Source of the DNA: a virus
Strand: one strand, 5' to 3'
Length of the DNA: 40,267 nucleotides
IMG/VR virus record: IMGVR_UViG_3300032073_000069
Location: 1 to 40,267 of that record
Under the pieces are notes generated by a model. It had not been told where the DNA came from and searched no databases. It worked only from the letters and a program-made list of their open reading frames with translations. This document shows positions 1-7,413 of the stretch, piece by piece. Each line of letters begins with the position of its first letter. Position 1 is the first letter of the stretch. The position numbers and the translations under genes were made by a program.

Positions 1-1
1 T

Positions 2-58
2 ACGCAAGGTTCAACAGCGAATATTGCAGGGAGCATACACGCAGTATGCCATCCATGA
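2..58 (+). CDS. 3' end of an upstream gene (partial, frame uncertain)
   Basis: The first 58 bases probably hold the end of a gene that starts before the window. All three plus frames are open here. Frame 2 (TGA at 56-58) has the most AT-rich third codon positions, like the neighbouring genes, so it is preferred. Frame 3 would run to 102 and overlap the next gene, and frame 1 would stop at 63. Nothing can be said about function beyond its place next to virion-type genes. Confidence 0.3.
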   Translation, partial: TQGSTANIAGSIHAVCHP

Positions 59-69
59 GGTGATTAAAA

Positions 70-723
70 ATGGGCAGACAAGCATTCAGAAGAAGAAAGA
101 GTGATGGAACAGTAGATGATGGAACAGGGGGTGGTGGAACTCCTTCTGCTCATCCAATGTTTACAGACAAAGTTGGAACAGGTGTAAAGTATTACCCAAT
201 CGGATTTGAACACGTTAGTTCTGCTACTCAAAGAACTCACAATATAATATCAACTCAAACATATGTCTATCCATTTAGAGCAGACTACACAGGAACAGTA
301 ACAGGTCTTTCTATATATACAGCAGGTGGAACTGCACCCAACCCTTCATCAATTATTGTAGGCATATACGATAGTGATGATGATGGTGCGCCAAACGATA
401 GAATAGGTCACAACACATTTAGCACATCAGGACTCGGTGCTTCATCTTACCTTAACGACACTTCAATTGACGATGACTTTGCTACTACTGCGGGTCAAAT
501 ATATTGGGTTGCTTTTACTTCAACGGGCGGAACAGTAGGTTTGTATGGATGGGATAGGTCACCAATAAGAATAGCGAGTAATCAAATGCCTATCTTCTAT
601 TGGAAATATCTAAGATTACTTTCAGGTGGTTCGCTTCCATCAACAAGTCTTAGTAGTGCTACTTGGTATCAAGGAAACATAGCAGACCAACCGAACATGG
701 TTATGACGTATTCAGGATTGTGA
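70..723 (+). CDS. Virion surface or tail-fibre-like beta-rich protein
   Basis: A 217-aa protein. It starts with a short basic stretch (RRRK) and a Gly/Ser/Thr-rich linker at about residues 9-28. A beta-rich domain follows, full of Thr, Ser, Gly, Tyr and Asp, with a segment like VGIYDSDDDGAPNDR that resembles carbohydrate-binding or jelly-roll modules. No signal peptide or membrane helix is visible. GAGGTG lies 6-7 bases before the ATG. It is followed after 4 bases by a tail-chaperone-like gene, a pairing common for tail fibres and their assembly factors. A receptor-binding or tail-tip role is inferred from composition and context only. Confidence 0.5.
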   Translation: MGRQAFRRRKSDGTVDDGTGGGGTPSAHPMFTDKVGTGVKYYPIGFEHVSSATQRTHNIISTQTYVYPFRADYTGTVTGLSIYTAGGTAPNPSSIIVGIYDSDDDGAPNDRIGHNTFSTSGLGASSYLNDTSIDDDFATTAGQIYWVAFTSTGGTVGLYGWDRSPIRIASNQMPIFYWKYLRLLSGGSLPSTSLSSATWYQGNIADQPNMVMTYSGL

Positions 724-727
724 TAAA

Positions 728-976
728 ATGAGAAAACAAAGAATAGATGGTGTTGATTCCGAAAGGGATGTTGATTGGGAAGAAGTGCAAGGATTTAGAA
801 TATCGGCTTTATTATTAATTGACGAATATCAAGGTGTTATGAGATGGGCTGATTTAACTACTGAGCAACAGAATGAATTAATTGCATTTCGTAGGGCATT
901 GTTGGATAAGCATTTGTATTCATCTGCTAATGATTGGGCTGATGCTATCGAATCTGCTATGCCTTTTTGGGTATAG
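728..976 (+). CDS. Tail fibre assembly chaperone-like small protein
   Basis: An 82-aa protein. The pattern is an Arg-rich start, then LLLIDEY, a stretch like WADLTTEQQNELIAFRRALLDK, and a C-terminal W-rich tail ending in MPFWV. This order resembles the phage tail assembly chaperone family, in which a short W/Y..R.AL helix is preceded by an LL...D segment. It starts 4 bases after the adhesin-like gene, which fits a chaperone for that protein. The family match is by eye and short, so other small virion proteins remain possible. Confidence 0.4.
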   Translation: MRKQRIDGVDSERDVDWEEVQGFRISALLLIDEYQGVMRWADLTTEQQNELIAFRRALLDKHLYSSANDWADAIESAMPFWV

Positions 977-1015
977 GAAATAATTATAAAAAGAAAACGA
1001 CACGGAGAAAATAAG

Positions 1016-1321
1016 ATGGCTTTAGAAATTGATTACAATACAAACTTTGGAATACTATGTAGAGATGCAATATGTGTAATAGTTGATACTAGATGTAATA
1101 AAGAAGTAGATGAAGAAGGAAATAAAACATTCCCTGTTCAATACAATGGAAAAATATATGCAAATGCAGAAGCATATGCTGATGATGCATCTCCTGTTGG
1201 CGGTTTCAATGGTAATTTTTTGATGAGTAAATCTGCTGCTAAAACACAACACAATATAATCAAACAGTGTTATATAGATTTGAAAACTAAAGATGGTTTT
1301 ACCGAAGGCGTAGATTGTTAA
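1016..1321 (+). CDS. Small protein of the virion/tail region, unknown function
   Basis: A 101-aa protein preceded by GGAGAAA about 8 bases before the ATG. It has five cysteines (around residues 15, 20, 27, 85 and at the C-terminus) and a central part like YNGKIYANAEAYADDAS, the kind of small beta protein often found beside tail genes of marine viruses. No membrane helix or signal is visible. An open frame on the opposite strand (1055-1345) is a shadow. Function is not recognised. Confidence 0.5.
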   Translation: MALEIDYNTNFGILCRDAICVIVDTRCNKEVDEEGNKTFPVQYNGKIYANAEAYADDASPVGGFNGNFLMSKSAAKTQHNIIKQCYIDLKTKDGFTEGVDC

Positions 1322-1322
1322 T

Positions 1323-1664
1323 ATGTCTTGGATTAATATACTCAAAGGTAAGAATGATGGCGGTACTTGTTATCCTGATGCTTATAATTGGATGATAGAA
1401 AACGCTCATAAAATGGGTGATAGTGCTAAGTTAGCACACGCAACAGTTACAGGCACAGGTGGCGGTATAGAAGGAGTTGAATATGGACATGCCTTTATTT
1501 TAATTAACAATGGTTTTGTTATAGACGTAGCAACAGGAAAAGAAGTAGGCTTTCCTAAAGACGAGTATTATAGAGTAGGAAAAGTAAAGGATGTTAAACT
1601 ATATACTTTCGATGAAATGCTTGAAGTTTCAATGATTAAAGGCACATATGGGCCGTGGCATTGA
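1323..1664 (+). CDS. Papain/NlpC-like Cys-His-Asp hydrolase
   Basis: A 113-aa protein with a likely catalytic triad: Cys16 in GGTCYPDAYNW at the start of a helix, His56 in EYGHAFILINN, and Asp68 in FVIDVATG. The order Cys, then H-A-F on a strand, then V-I-D on the next strand is that of small transglutaminase/NlpC/papain-like hydrolases found in many phage genomes, often ending in YGPW as here. The start is one base after the previous stop, so the genes are probably coupled. It could be a virion-associated protease or cell-envelope amidase; the substrate is unknown. It is the last plus gene before a convergent terminator. Confidence 0.5.
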   Translation: MSWINILKGKNDGGTCYPDAYNWMIENAHKMGDSAKLAHATVTGTGGGIEGVEYGHAFILINNGFVIDVATGKEVGFPKDEYYRVGKVKDVKLYTFDEMLEVSMIKGTYGPWH

Positions 1665-1690
1665 GAATAGCCGATAGTTCCCACTGAAAT

Positions 1691-1719
1691 ATGCGTTTTT
1701 TAATTTTTGCATAAAAAAA
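1691..1719. terminator. Convergent oligo-T terminator region
   Basis: Between the convergent genes lie T6 at 1696-1701 and T5 at 1704-1708 on the plus strand, and A7 at 1713-1719, which is T7 on the minus strand. ATGC (1691-1694) and GCAT (1709-1712) can pair around the T-runs. Archaeal RNA polymerase terminates at oligo-T runs, so this short segment can end both transcription units. Confidence 0.6.
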
Positions 1720-1727
1720 GCGTAGGC

Positions 1728-1880
1728 CTACACAGAGTCTAAGATTTTTTCAGACCATAGAGCATTACACTCTCGGCATTCCCAAATCTTAATTCTCTGT
1801 GTAGAACCTACATAAAACCCTTGTATTCTTCTAGGGATTGTTTCTTCACCACAATTGCTACACTGTTCTTTAAGTGCCAC
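1728..1880 (-). CDS. 50-aa zinc ribbon protein
   Basis: A 50-aa protein with CSNCGEE near the N-terminus and CRECNALW about 30 residues later: two CxxC knuckles that would bind one zinc. The start is a GTG at 1880, preceded by GAGG at a normal distance, and it overlaps the end of the preceding membrane protein by 11 bases. It is the last gene of the long minus-strand block. A role in nucleic-acid or protein binding is possible; nothing more specific is visible. Confidence 0.6.
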   Translation of the reverse strand: MALKEQCSNCGEETIPRRIQGFYVGSTQRIKIWECRECNALWSEKILDSV

Positions 1881-2025
1881 GTTGTTGTTCCTCGTTGATT
1901 AGATTATCCATATATTCTTCTATGGTTTGATTAGATACTTTATCTGAACCAAAAGCCGCAAAGAATAGTAAACTTATCACAAGAATAAAAACGAACCACA
2001 ATACTATTTCTATTGTACTTACCAT
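1870..2025 (-). CDS. 51-aa single-pass membrane protein
   Basis: A 51-aa protein with one hydrophobic helix at about residues 5-25 (IVLWFVFILVISLLFFAAF) followed by a charged tail with the segment NQTIEEYMDNL. Its ATG shares one base with the TAA of the exonuclease gene (TAATG), the usual coupling here. Function unknown. Confidence 0.6.
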   Translation of the reverse strand: MVSTIEIVLWFVFILVISLLFFAAFGSDKVSNQTIEEYMDNLINEEQQRGT

Positions 2026-2633
2026 TACCACTCCACCTCCATTGTTTTTTCTTCTACTTCATCAATAGAATATCCTTTAATGAAACCATTATCTTTACCA
2101 TGTTTCCATAAATCATATACTAATTGACAATCTTTTATACAATACTTTGCTACTTCTTCATAGCCACCTGCTTTCCATACAACAGGTGCGTCTGCACTAT
2201 CCATAATCTTTTCAGAACCTAAAGTATGTTGCACTAAATTATTTAGACTATACCTTTGTTTCGTTATAGAACTTACCATCCTACTTGTATCGAAATACTG
2301 TTTAGTATTGAAATACTTATTGATACAATATATATCCATTGAATCTCGTAACACAGGTAAGTCAAATGCGGCTATGTTATGTCCTAACAATATACCGCCT
2401 TCTTTATGTAAGTCATCTAAATCAAACTTAAGTTGTCTTAATGTCTTAATAACAGTGCCACTCTTTTGTAAATCATCTAATGATTTCATTAAGTCCTGTT
2501 CTACATACACAGTTCCTACGCTACCATCCCAAGTGCAAACAACAGATGGCTGAAACATATGTGTATTACTCCAACCGCCTATATCATTGGCGAAGTTTTT
2601 CGTTTCAATATCAATCGCTACTACTTTACTCAT
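2025..2633 (-). CDS. DEDDy-type 3'-5' exonuclease
   Basis: A 202-aa RNase H-fold exonuclease like the proofreading domain of B-family polymerases, here as a separate protein. Exo I is AIDIETKN (Asp8, Glu10), Exo II is LLGHNIAAFDLP, and Exo III is YCIKDCQLVYD, with the Tyr-x3-Asp of the DEDDy class. The acidic residues for two-metal hydrolysis of DNA 3' ends are all present. The chosen ATG at 2633 overlaps the stop of a 26-aa gene (ATGA) and gives the expected N-terminus just before Exo I; a longer in-frame start at 2681 would add an unconserved tail. Likely role: 3' end processing in replication or repair. Confidence 0.8.
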   Translation of the reverse strand: MSKVVAIDIETKNFANDIGGWSNTHMFQPSVVCTWDGSVGTVYVEQDLMKSLDDLQKSGTVIKTLRQLKFDLDDLHKEGGILLGHNIAAFDLPVLRDSMDIYCINKYFNTKQYFDTSRMVSSITKQRYSLNNLVQHTLGSEKIMDSADAPVVWKAGGYEEVAKYCIKDCQLVYDLWKHGKDNGFIKGYSIDEVEEKTMEVEW

Positions 2634-2710
2634 CCTAAAAACACCCCAATTATAGCCAAAGGAAGAATGAAAATACACCATAGGAAAAACTTTGCTGTTT
2701 CAGCAATCAT
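2630..2710 (-). CDS. 26-aa membrane microprotein
   Basis: A 26-residue open frame consisting mostly of one hydrophobic helix (FFLWCIFILPLAIIGVFLG). It overlaps the preceding stop and the following start by ATGA, exactly as its larger neighbours do, which is the main evidence that it is translated. Such short membrane peptides recur through this block. Function unknown. Confidence 0.5.
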   Translation of the reverse strand: MIAETAKFFLWCIFILPLAIIGVFLG

Positions 2711-2949
2711 TCGTTTCCACCCCATAATGAACTTAACGTTCTTTCTCTTTCTTCTTTAGGTTCAATAACCTTAACAATCTTCTTTCTCATTAAGAATGTA
2801 ACTATTCTATCATCACTAATAGAAAGGTTATCATATGCTGTCCATCCTTCATCACCTTCTGCATTCAGATTATCTATCATATTTTTTGGCCCATTTAATA
2901 TACTAAATACAAGAAACTTATATTCATATTTATCTCCTTCATAACTCAT
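2707..2949 (-). CDS. DUF4177-like small protein
   Basis: An 80-aa protein with the layout of the DUF4177 family: an N-terminal strand YEYKFLVFSI, a helix ending in LNAEGDEGWTAYD (the family's LNxxGxEGWE-like signature), and a final strand FLMRKK. Family members are small alpha/beta proteins of unknown role, common in phages and bacteria. It overlaps the helicase-like gene by 4 bases. Confidence 0.55.
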   Translation of the reverse strand: MSYEGDKYEYKFLVFSILNGPKNMIDNLNAEGDEGWTAYDNLSISDDRIVTFLMRKKIVKVIEPKEERERTLSSLWGGNE

Positions 2950-4403
2950 TTGCTTTCCTCCTTTAATTTAACGTATGCTCTTTTATCTATTCTATTCTCT
3001 TCAAAGTATGTTTCTACTTCTTTCTTCCACCAATTGTAAATAGTCGCTTGACTTTTCTTTGTGTGTTTTCTAACCTCTTGTAACAATCTAGCCTTATGCA
3101 CCCAACCATTGTTTTTCTCCATTTTATTGAATATTGCTTTAAATACTCCTAAATTGGCTTGGTCTGCTACCGCCTGTCTTTCGACTCTAAGTGCTTCATC
3201 AAGCCATGATACGAGGCTCTTATAACATTGTCGAACCAAATAAGCCGCCTGTTCTACGTTTTTTGCAGTAACAATAAACCTTTTACTCTTATCACTTATA
3301 CTAGGTGCTTCAGCCACGCAACATAATACTGCTAGTTTTTGTATGTGTTTCAATATCCTATTAATGAAAGTCTCTACCGCACTGAAAACTTCAGGCCTAC
3401 TATGCGTAATATATTGTTCCATAAGAATACATTCTCTAAGCAAAGCATCCTTTGCATCTGGTGCAATACGAATAACTTTCAAAGGGTCTTGTTCTACTTC
3501 ATCATATCTTTCTTTTACAGCATCATATATTTTTGCTAGTGCATTGGCGTATTTTAGTTTAGGTGCTTCGTTCTCACGAATTACACCAAAATCGCTTATC
3601 AGTTGCCTTCTCATCTTCTTCTGTATGTCTTGAGGGACTTCCCAAATAAAGGTCAATAACCTTTGGAGAACACCCTTTTCTGTTATCACAGTAGTAAGAC
3701 TTTTTGGTATATACGATGTAGCATAAATTGAACGCTTACATTTACATTCAATAGGCTCATCACCTTGTTTCAACTTCTTAGAAATAACCCAAGTCTCACC
3801 ATGTAAGGTATTCATAAATGTATTCAAATATACAATCGCATTCTCTTTATGTTGCGACTGTTTGAATATACCTGAATACTCAAACTCATCCCATACCGCT
3901 AAACCTTCACCATCTAATTGGCCTGGAACTTGCACTACCACATCTACCGTTCTGGTGCGCCCGTCTTCATCTTCTACTTCTTCCTTTTGTTGTTCAAAAG
4001 AACCAATTAATGCGGCATCAGTATAGTCTGTTATATCAAACAAATCAAACTCAGTTCCATGTTTTTCATTTACTAGTCTAAATGCTTCTTTAACAATAGG
4101 TAGATACCAATTAGTTAAGGTTGATTTACCAGTCCCAGAAGTTTGTAACCAAAGAAACTGCAACCTAGTATCATCAATGTTTGCACCACTAGGTATTGCT
4201 ATCATATCTTTAACCAACTGTCCTACCATTGTAAAAAATGACAGTGTTGCCGGTGTATAGTTATAGTTTGACGCTTTAACAGCATCTGCGGTATAACTAA
4301 CCGCAACAGCAGGTAAGGTTACTTTCGTAATTTCTTCTTGCATTCCATTATCTATAAAATTATAGTATAGTTCATCTTCATCCATTATTCTTCTATTAAT
4401 CAT
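2946..4403 (-). CDS. P-loop ATPase, probable replicative helicase
   Basis: A 485-aa ATPase. Walker A is TSGTGKST at about 88-95, Walker B is LAVWDEFE at about 168-175, and a sensor-1-like polar strand IYATSY lies further on. The C-terminal region (about 410-475) is helical and HTH-like, with KARLLQEVRKHTKKSQATIYNWW. The layout, with an N-terminal helical part, a central ATPase and a C-terminal winged-helix-like end, resembles virus or plasmid helicases that act with primases of this type, and a primase lies two genes upstream. The ATG overlaps the nuclease stop (ATGA). No MCM-specific feature is evident, so the exact helicase superfamily is uncertain. Confidence 0.6.
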   Translation of the reverse strand: MINRRIMDEDELYYNFIDNGMQEEITKVTLPAVAVSYTADAVKASNYNYTPATLSFFTMVGQLVKDMIAIPSGANIDDTRLQFLWLQTSGTGKSTLTNWYLPIVKEAFRLVNEKHGTEFDLFDITDYTDAALIGSFEQQKEEVEDEDGRTRTVDVVVQVPGQLDGEGLAVWDEFEYSGIFKQSQHKENAIVYLNTFMNTLHGETWVISKKLKQGDEPIECKCKRSIYATSYIPKSLTTVITEKGVLQRLLTFIWEVPQDIQKKMRRQLISDFGVIRENEAPKLKYANALAKIYDAVKERYDEVEQDPLKVIRIAPDAKDALLRECILMEQYITHSRPEVFSAVETFINRILKHIQKLAVLCCVAEAPSISDKSKRFIVTAKNVEQAAYLVRQCYKSLVSWLDEALRVERQAVADQANLGVFKAIFNKMEKNNGWVHKARLLQEVRKHTKKSQATIYNWWKKEVETYFEENRIDKRAYVKLKEESK

Positions 4404-5077
4404 ATTATCACTCTATCCTCACTATTCATTACATCTACGATGCGTTCTGCTGTCTTTGTTCCTATTCCCTCTATCTTTGTTATTTCTTCTATACTTGCTT
4501 CGCCTACTTCCATTAGTGAACCAAACTCATCAATTAATTGTTGAGCCTTCATTTCACTAACTCCTTTAATACTTGCTAGTAGGTTTATTCTTAAATCATC
4601 TGTTGTTATTCTTTTTAGTAAACTTGGTTTAATTACTGTTCTATTGATTGGTCTCATTTTACATATGGTAGTCATTATCTTAGCGGCTTTTCTCGGCCCT
4701 TCTACCCAGAATACTTTTACATCTGTATCTAAACTAATCTTTCCTATTGCACCATAAAACTTGTTTGTTATTAGTTGTTCTGTCATATTGACATTTACAT
4801 ACTTAGGGTATTTCATAGCCTCATGTAACGAGCCATGTATTATCAGAAAACAATGTTCGTAATGTCTATCCATATTGTCTAATTGATTCCACAATCTTTT
4901 GTTTATCACAGACTGTAAAAAATCAATAGTAGATTTAGCCTCAAAACAAACATCTTGAAAAACATAATCACCTATTTCTAACCATTGTTTTTCAGTCATC
5001 AGATTAAGTTTAATACATTCATCCCTGACTGCACTATACAATTCTGAGTTTTCTCTGCTATCTATTATTAGTTTCAT
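4400..5077 (-). CDS. ERCC4-type (XPF/Hef-like) nuclease with HhH domain
   Basis: A 225-aa structure-specific nuclease. The N-terminal ERCC4 domain has IIDSRE (residues 4-9), LEIGDYVF, and FEAKSTIDFLQS in place of the usual ERKxxxD, so the catalytic Glu, Lys and Asp are kept while the Arg is Ala. The C-terminal half has two helix-hairpin-helix motifs, SIKGVSEMKAQQLIDEFG and KIEGIGTKTAERIVD, which bind the DNA backbone. This is the domain order of XPF and Hef nuclease halves, which cut branched or forked DNA. A strong Shine-Dalgarno (GGGGAGGGGAAGG) precedes the ATG. Likely role: resolving replication or recombination intermediates. Confidence 0.85.
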   Translation of the reverse strand: MKLIIDSRENSELYSAVRDECIKLNLMTEKQWLEIGDYVFQDVCFEAKSTIDFLQSVINKRLWNQLDNMDRHYEHCFLIIHGSLHEAMKYPKYVNVNMTEQLITNKFYGAIGKISLDTDVKVFWVEGPRKAAKIMTTICKMRPINRTVIKPSLLKRITTDDLRINLLASIKGVSEMKAQQLIDEFGSLMEVGEASIEEITKIEGIGTKTAERIVDVMNSEDRVII

Positions 5078-5244
5078 ACCTTCCCCTCCTTGAAATCTTT
5101 AGTAAATCTTATTTTACTAGTATAACCACAATCTTTACACAATCCTGTTGCATATCCCATTATTTTATAACCGAATCCTTGATAGACACATTCACATTTT
5201 AGACAAGTATAGTAACTATCTTCTCTATGTTTTTTCTTTTTCAT
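5074..5244 (-). CDS. 56-aa zinc ribbon protein
   Basis: A 56-aa protein starting at the ATG at 5244, with GGAGG 7-8 bases upstream. A further 6 codons upstream are open but lack a ribosome site. It has a basic start (MKKKKHRED), then CLKCEC and, 18 residues later, CKDCGYTSK, two CxxC pairs for one zinc. It sits between primase and nuclease with 4-base overlaps on both sides. A small nucleic-acid-binding protein is likely; no specific role can be assigned. Confidence 0.6.
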   Translation of the reverse strand: MKKKKHREDSYYTCLKCECVYQGFGYKIMGYATGLCKDCGYTSKIRFTKDFKEGKV

Positions 5245-6239
5245 TTTGGATACCTCCAACATTTACCTATACAATATCCTTGAGGCACAAGTATTGCTTC
5301 ACAACTAGGTGCATGATAACCTTTTGATACCATCCACCTTACATTTTTTAGGGTTACGTTCTCATCCCAATCTAACCAAACACCATCGTGTGATACAATA
5401 GATTTAATCTCATTCATTATAATCTGAATGATTACTTCTTGCTTGTCCTCCGTTAGTTCTCTTTCACCTATCGCTAATATATCTCTATACCATTGGACTA
5501 AATATACTCTAGCATAATGGCCTGGATTTTCTACCATGATTGAATTATACAAACATGGTAGTATAGGTAATTCCCCTGGTGGTTTAGGTGCTACAACTTC
5601 TACATCAGAAGTTTCTATAGGTTTAACGCTGTCCCAGAACATAGGTTTAGTTCCATAGGTCATAGTAGGATAATTACCTGTCTTTGCTTTATTTAGAACA
5701 TAGTCCATACCTTCTAATAAGTCTTCATAAGTTAAAGGAATACAATAATATGGCCCTTCACTACTAAGATTGACAGTATTAGGAATACGCCTAAGCCTAT
5801 TAGTTTGAACACCCGTTCTATCCAACGTAGGGCTATCAATAGCCAATCTGGAAAAACTACTTTGAATGCTTCTAATATCATCTGTCTTATTCCCCATTAC
5901 TATTATATGAAAACCTTTACCACTAAAATACATTTTGAATACTATATCTTTAGTCATCAATATATTTACTACTATGTGATTAAAGTCCTTCCATGCATTA
6001 ATTAATGGTTCTCCGTGTGCATCAAAATCTAAAAACATTCTGTCCTTAACACAAGTAGATTCTACCTTTGCTGTTTCAGCATATTCTTCAAAATCATACA
6101 CTGTTGTATAGCAATTCATCTTACCATTAAAGGAATTAACCCATTCAGTAAACTCTTGCTTACTCTTCACTATCACTCGTTTCATCTGGGGTGCGTCCTT
6201 TAGATGACTGCCCGCCCATACTTCTCTCGGAAACTTCAT
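5241..6239 (-). CDS. priS: Archaeo-eukaryotic primase, PriS-like
   Basis: A 332-aa primase of the archaeo-eukaryotic superfamily, which makes primers for the polymerase. The metal-binding motif is FLDFDAHG (Asp71, Asp73), the nucleotide-binding motif is FSGKGFHIIV (about 105-114), and RRIPNTVN is the third conserved block. The last 25 residues hold three Cys (SCEAI, GYCIGKCWRYP) and a His, which could bind zinc or a cluster as in primase C-terminal domains. A strong GAGG lies upstream of the ATG at 6239. The start overlaps the end of the preceding gene by about 80 bases, much more than usual here; the N-terminus FPREVWAG is typical for the family, so the long form is kept. Confidence 0.8.
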   Translation of the reverse strand: MKFPREVWAGSHLKDAPQMKRVIVKSKQEFTEWVNSFNGKMNCYTTVYDFEEYAETAKVESTCVKDRMFLDFDAHGEPLINAWKDFNHIVVNILMTKDIVFKMYFSGKGFHIIVMGNKTDDIRSIQSSFSRLAIDSPTLDRTGVQTNRLRRIPNTVNLSSEGPYYCIPLTYEDLLEGMDYVLNKAKTGNYPTMTYGTKPMFWDSVKPIETSDVEVVAPKPPGELPILPCLYNSIMVENPGHYARVYLVQWYRDILAIGERELTEDKQEVIIQIIMNEIKSIVSHDGVWLDWDENVTLKNVRWMVSKGYHAPSCEAILVPQGYCIGKCWRYPK

Positions 6240-6534
6240 TTTTATCTACCTCATTTTTATTAAATACTATTTTTGCTAATGATAATTCATCTTTAACAAT
6301 ATCAGCAACCATTACTCTTAATTCTGACATTATCGTTCTTGAGTATAATTCACCAAAGTAAATCTTTTCTTCAGAAAAAACTTCTACATCCCACACTATT
6401 TCTAATTTATCTTTTGTAGGGATTTTATCATATACTATTTGAGTTAATAACTCAACAGTGGTTGAGACATCTGCTATTTCTGTAAAAGTCCAAACTCTTG
6501 TGTTTAATTCATCTCTCACTATCTTTTCTATCAT
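6160..6534 (-). CDS. Conserved-looking acidic protein, unknown function
   Basis: A 124-aa protein rich in Glu, Val and Ile. It has an alpha/beta pattern up to about residue 100, then a polar tail with Gly, Ser and acidic residues (DETSDSEE). That tail is encoded in the overlap with the primase start, which explains its low complexity. The ATG at 6534 overlaps the preceding stop (ATGA); an ATG two codons upstream is also possible. No family recognised. Its place between a Cas4-like nuclease and a primase suggests a replication accessory. Confidence 0.55.
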   Translation of the reverse strand: MIEKIVRDELNTRVWTFTEIADVSTTVELLTQIVYDKIPTKDKLEIVWDVEVFSEEKIYFGELYSRTIMSELRVMVADIVKDELSLAKIVFNKNEVDKNEVSERSMGGQSSKGRTPDETSDSEE

Positions 6535-7409
6535 AACCATTCACTCTCCTGTGCTGATGGACATATACTGTAAAAACTACAATGCTGACAAGTATTGTAA
6601 TAATACTTGGCATTAAACTCTTTCTGCTCATAAGCATGTAGTAATTGACATATACCATTCATTACTGCTTTGTAACTGCTAGTCTTAACAGGCTCTACAT
6701 GTATGTAATTAGATGCGGGATAATACCAACCCCAATTAGTTATAGGTATATCTCTACTAATACCTGCATTTGCTAGGCTTTCATCAGTAGCATTCTCTAC
6801 TAACATCTTATAGAAGGCCATTTCTTTTCTCATGCTTGTCGTTTTATAATCCTTCCATGCACCTGTCTTCAGTTCTAAGGGAATATATTTGTTATCTTGA
6901 ATAAACATTCTATCTATTATCCCCTGTAAATGAACAACATAATCACGTTGTAAAACGTATTTAGGATTAAATGCATGAGGTATAGTTATCTCAGCATCTA
7001 ACATTGATTCATTTACAACAGGTAGATATTCATGTATTGTGTCATCTTCTTTAGATTTAAGAAATCTATCTGCTTCAAAGGTTGATATGATTTTATACAT
7101 ATCACTATACCCATCTATTGGATATAGACTCATGTTATACTCTACCAATTCATGGTAACTTAGGTCTTCTGCTTTCTTTACGTCAAACACGTTAAAGAAA
7201 TCTTCTCTACTATTGTGAACTGCTGTTCCTTTTATCATTGCTTCTGATGTAGATTGAGGTAGCCTGTGTATGTAGTTAAACTCATACTTCTTAGGACACC
7301 ATTGAAATGAACCAAATGAAGATTTTGTTATCTTCAATATGGGTTTTGTATCATCATCATAATTTTCTGCATTCCATTTATATGTATATTCTTTTAATTC
7401 TTCTGTCAT
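6531..7409 (-). CDS. PD-(D/E)XK nuclease with Fe-S cysteines (Cas4/RecB-like)
   Basis: A 292-aa nuclease of the RecB/Cas4 family. The motifs are in order: a first Cys in FQWCPKKYEF (Cys38), GTAVHN (motif I His), an acidic strand, PLELKTG (the E-x-K core near residue 176), the helix MAFYKML (QxxxY-like), and a final cluster CQHCSFYSIC. The one-plus-three cysteines are the arrangement that binds a 4Fe-4S cluster in Cas4, AddB and Dna2. Such enzymes degrade or trim DNA ends and flaps. It lies between polymerase and primase genes, so a Dna2-like role in replication is more likely than CRISPR adaptation; no cas genes or arrays are in the window. Confidence 0.8.
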   Translation of the reverse strand: MTEELKEYTYKWNAENYDDDTKPILKITKSSFGSFQWCPKKYEFNYIHRLPQSTSEAMIKGTAVHNSREDFFNVFDVKKAEDLSYHELVEYNMSLYPIDGYSDMYKIISTFEADRFLKSKEDDTIHEYLPVVNESMLDAEITIPHAFNPKYVLQRDYVVHLQGIIDRMFIQDNKYIPLELKTGAWKDYKTTSMRKEMAFYKMLVENATDESLANAGISRDIPITNWGWYYPASNYIHVEPVKTSSYKAVMNGICQLLHAYEQKEFNAKYYYNTCQHCSFYSICPSAQESEWL

Positions 7410-7413
7410 TTTA

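Noticed and set aside
6531-7409. Cas4 of a viral CRISPR system
   Set aside because: The fold and cysteines match Cas4, but there are no other cas genes or arrays, and the neighbours are replication genes. A Dna2-like nuclease is the simpler reading.
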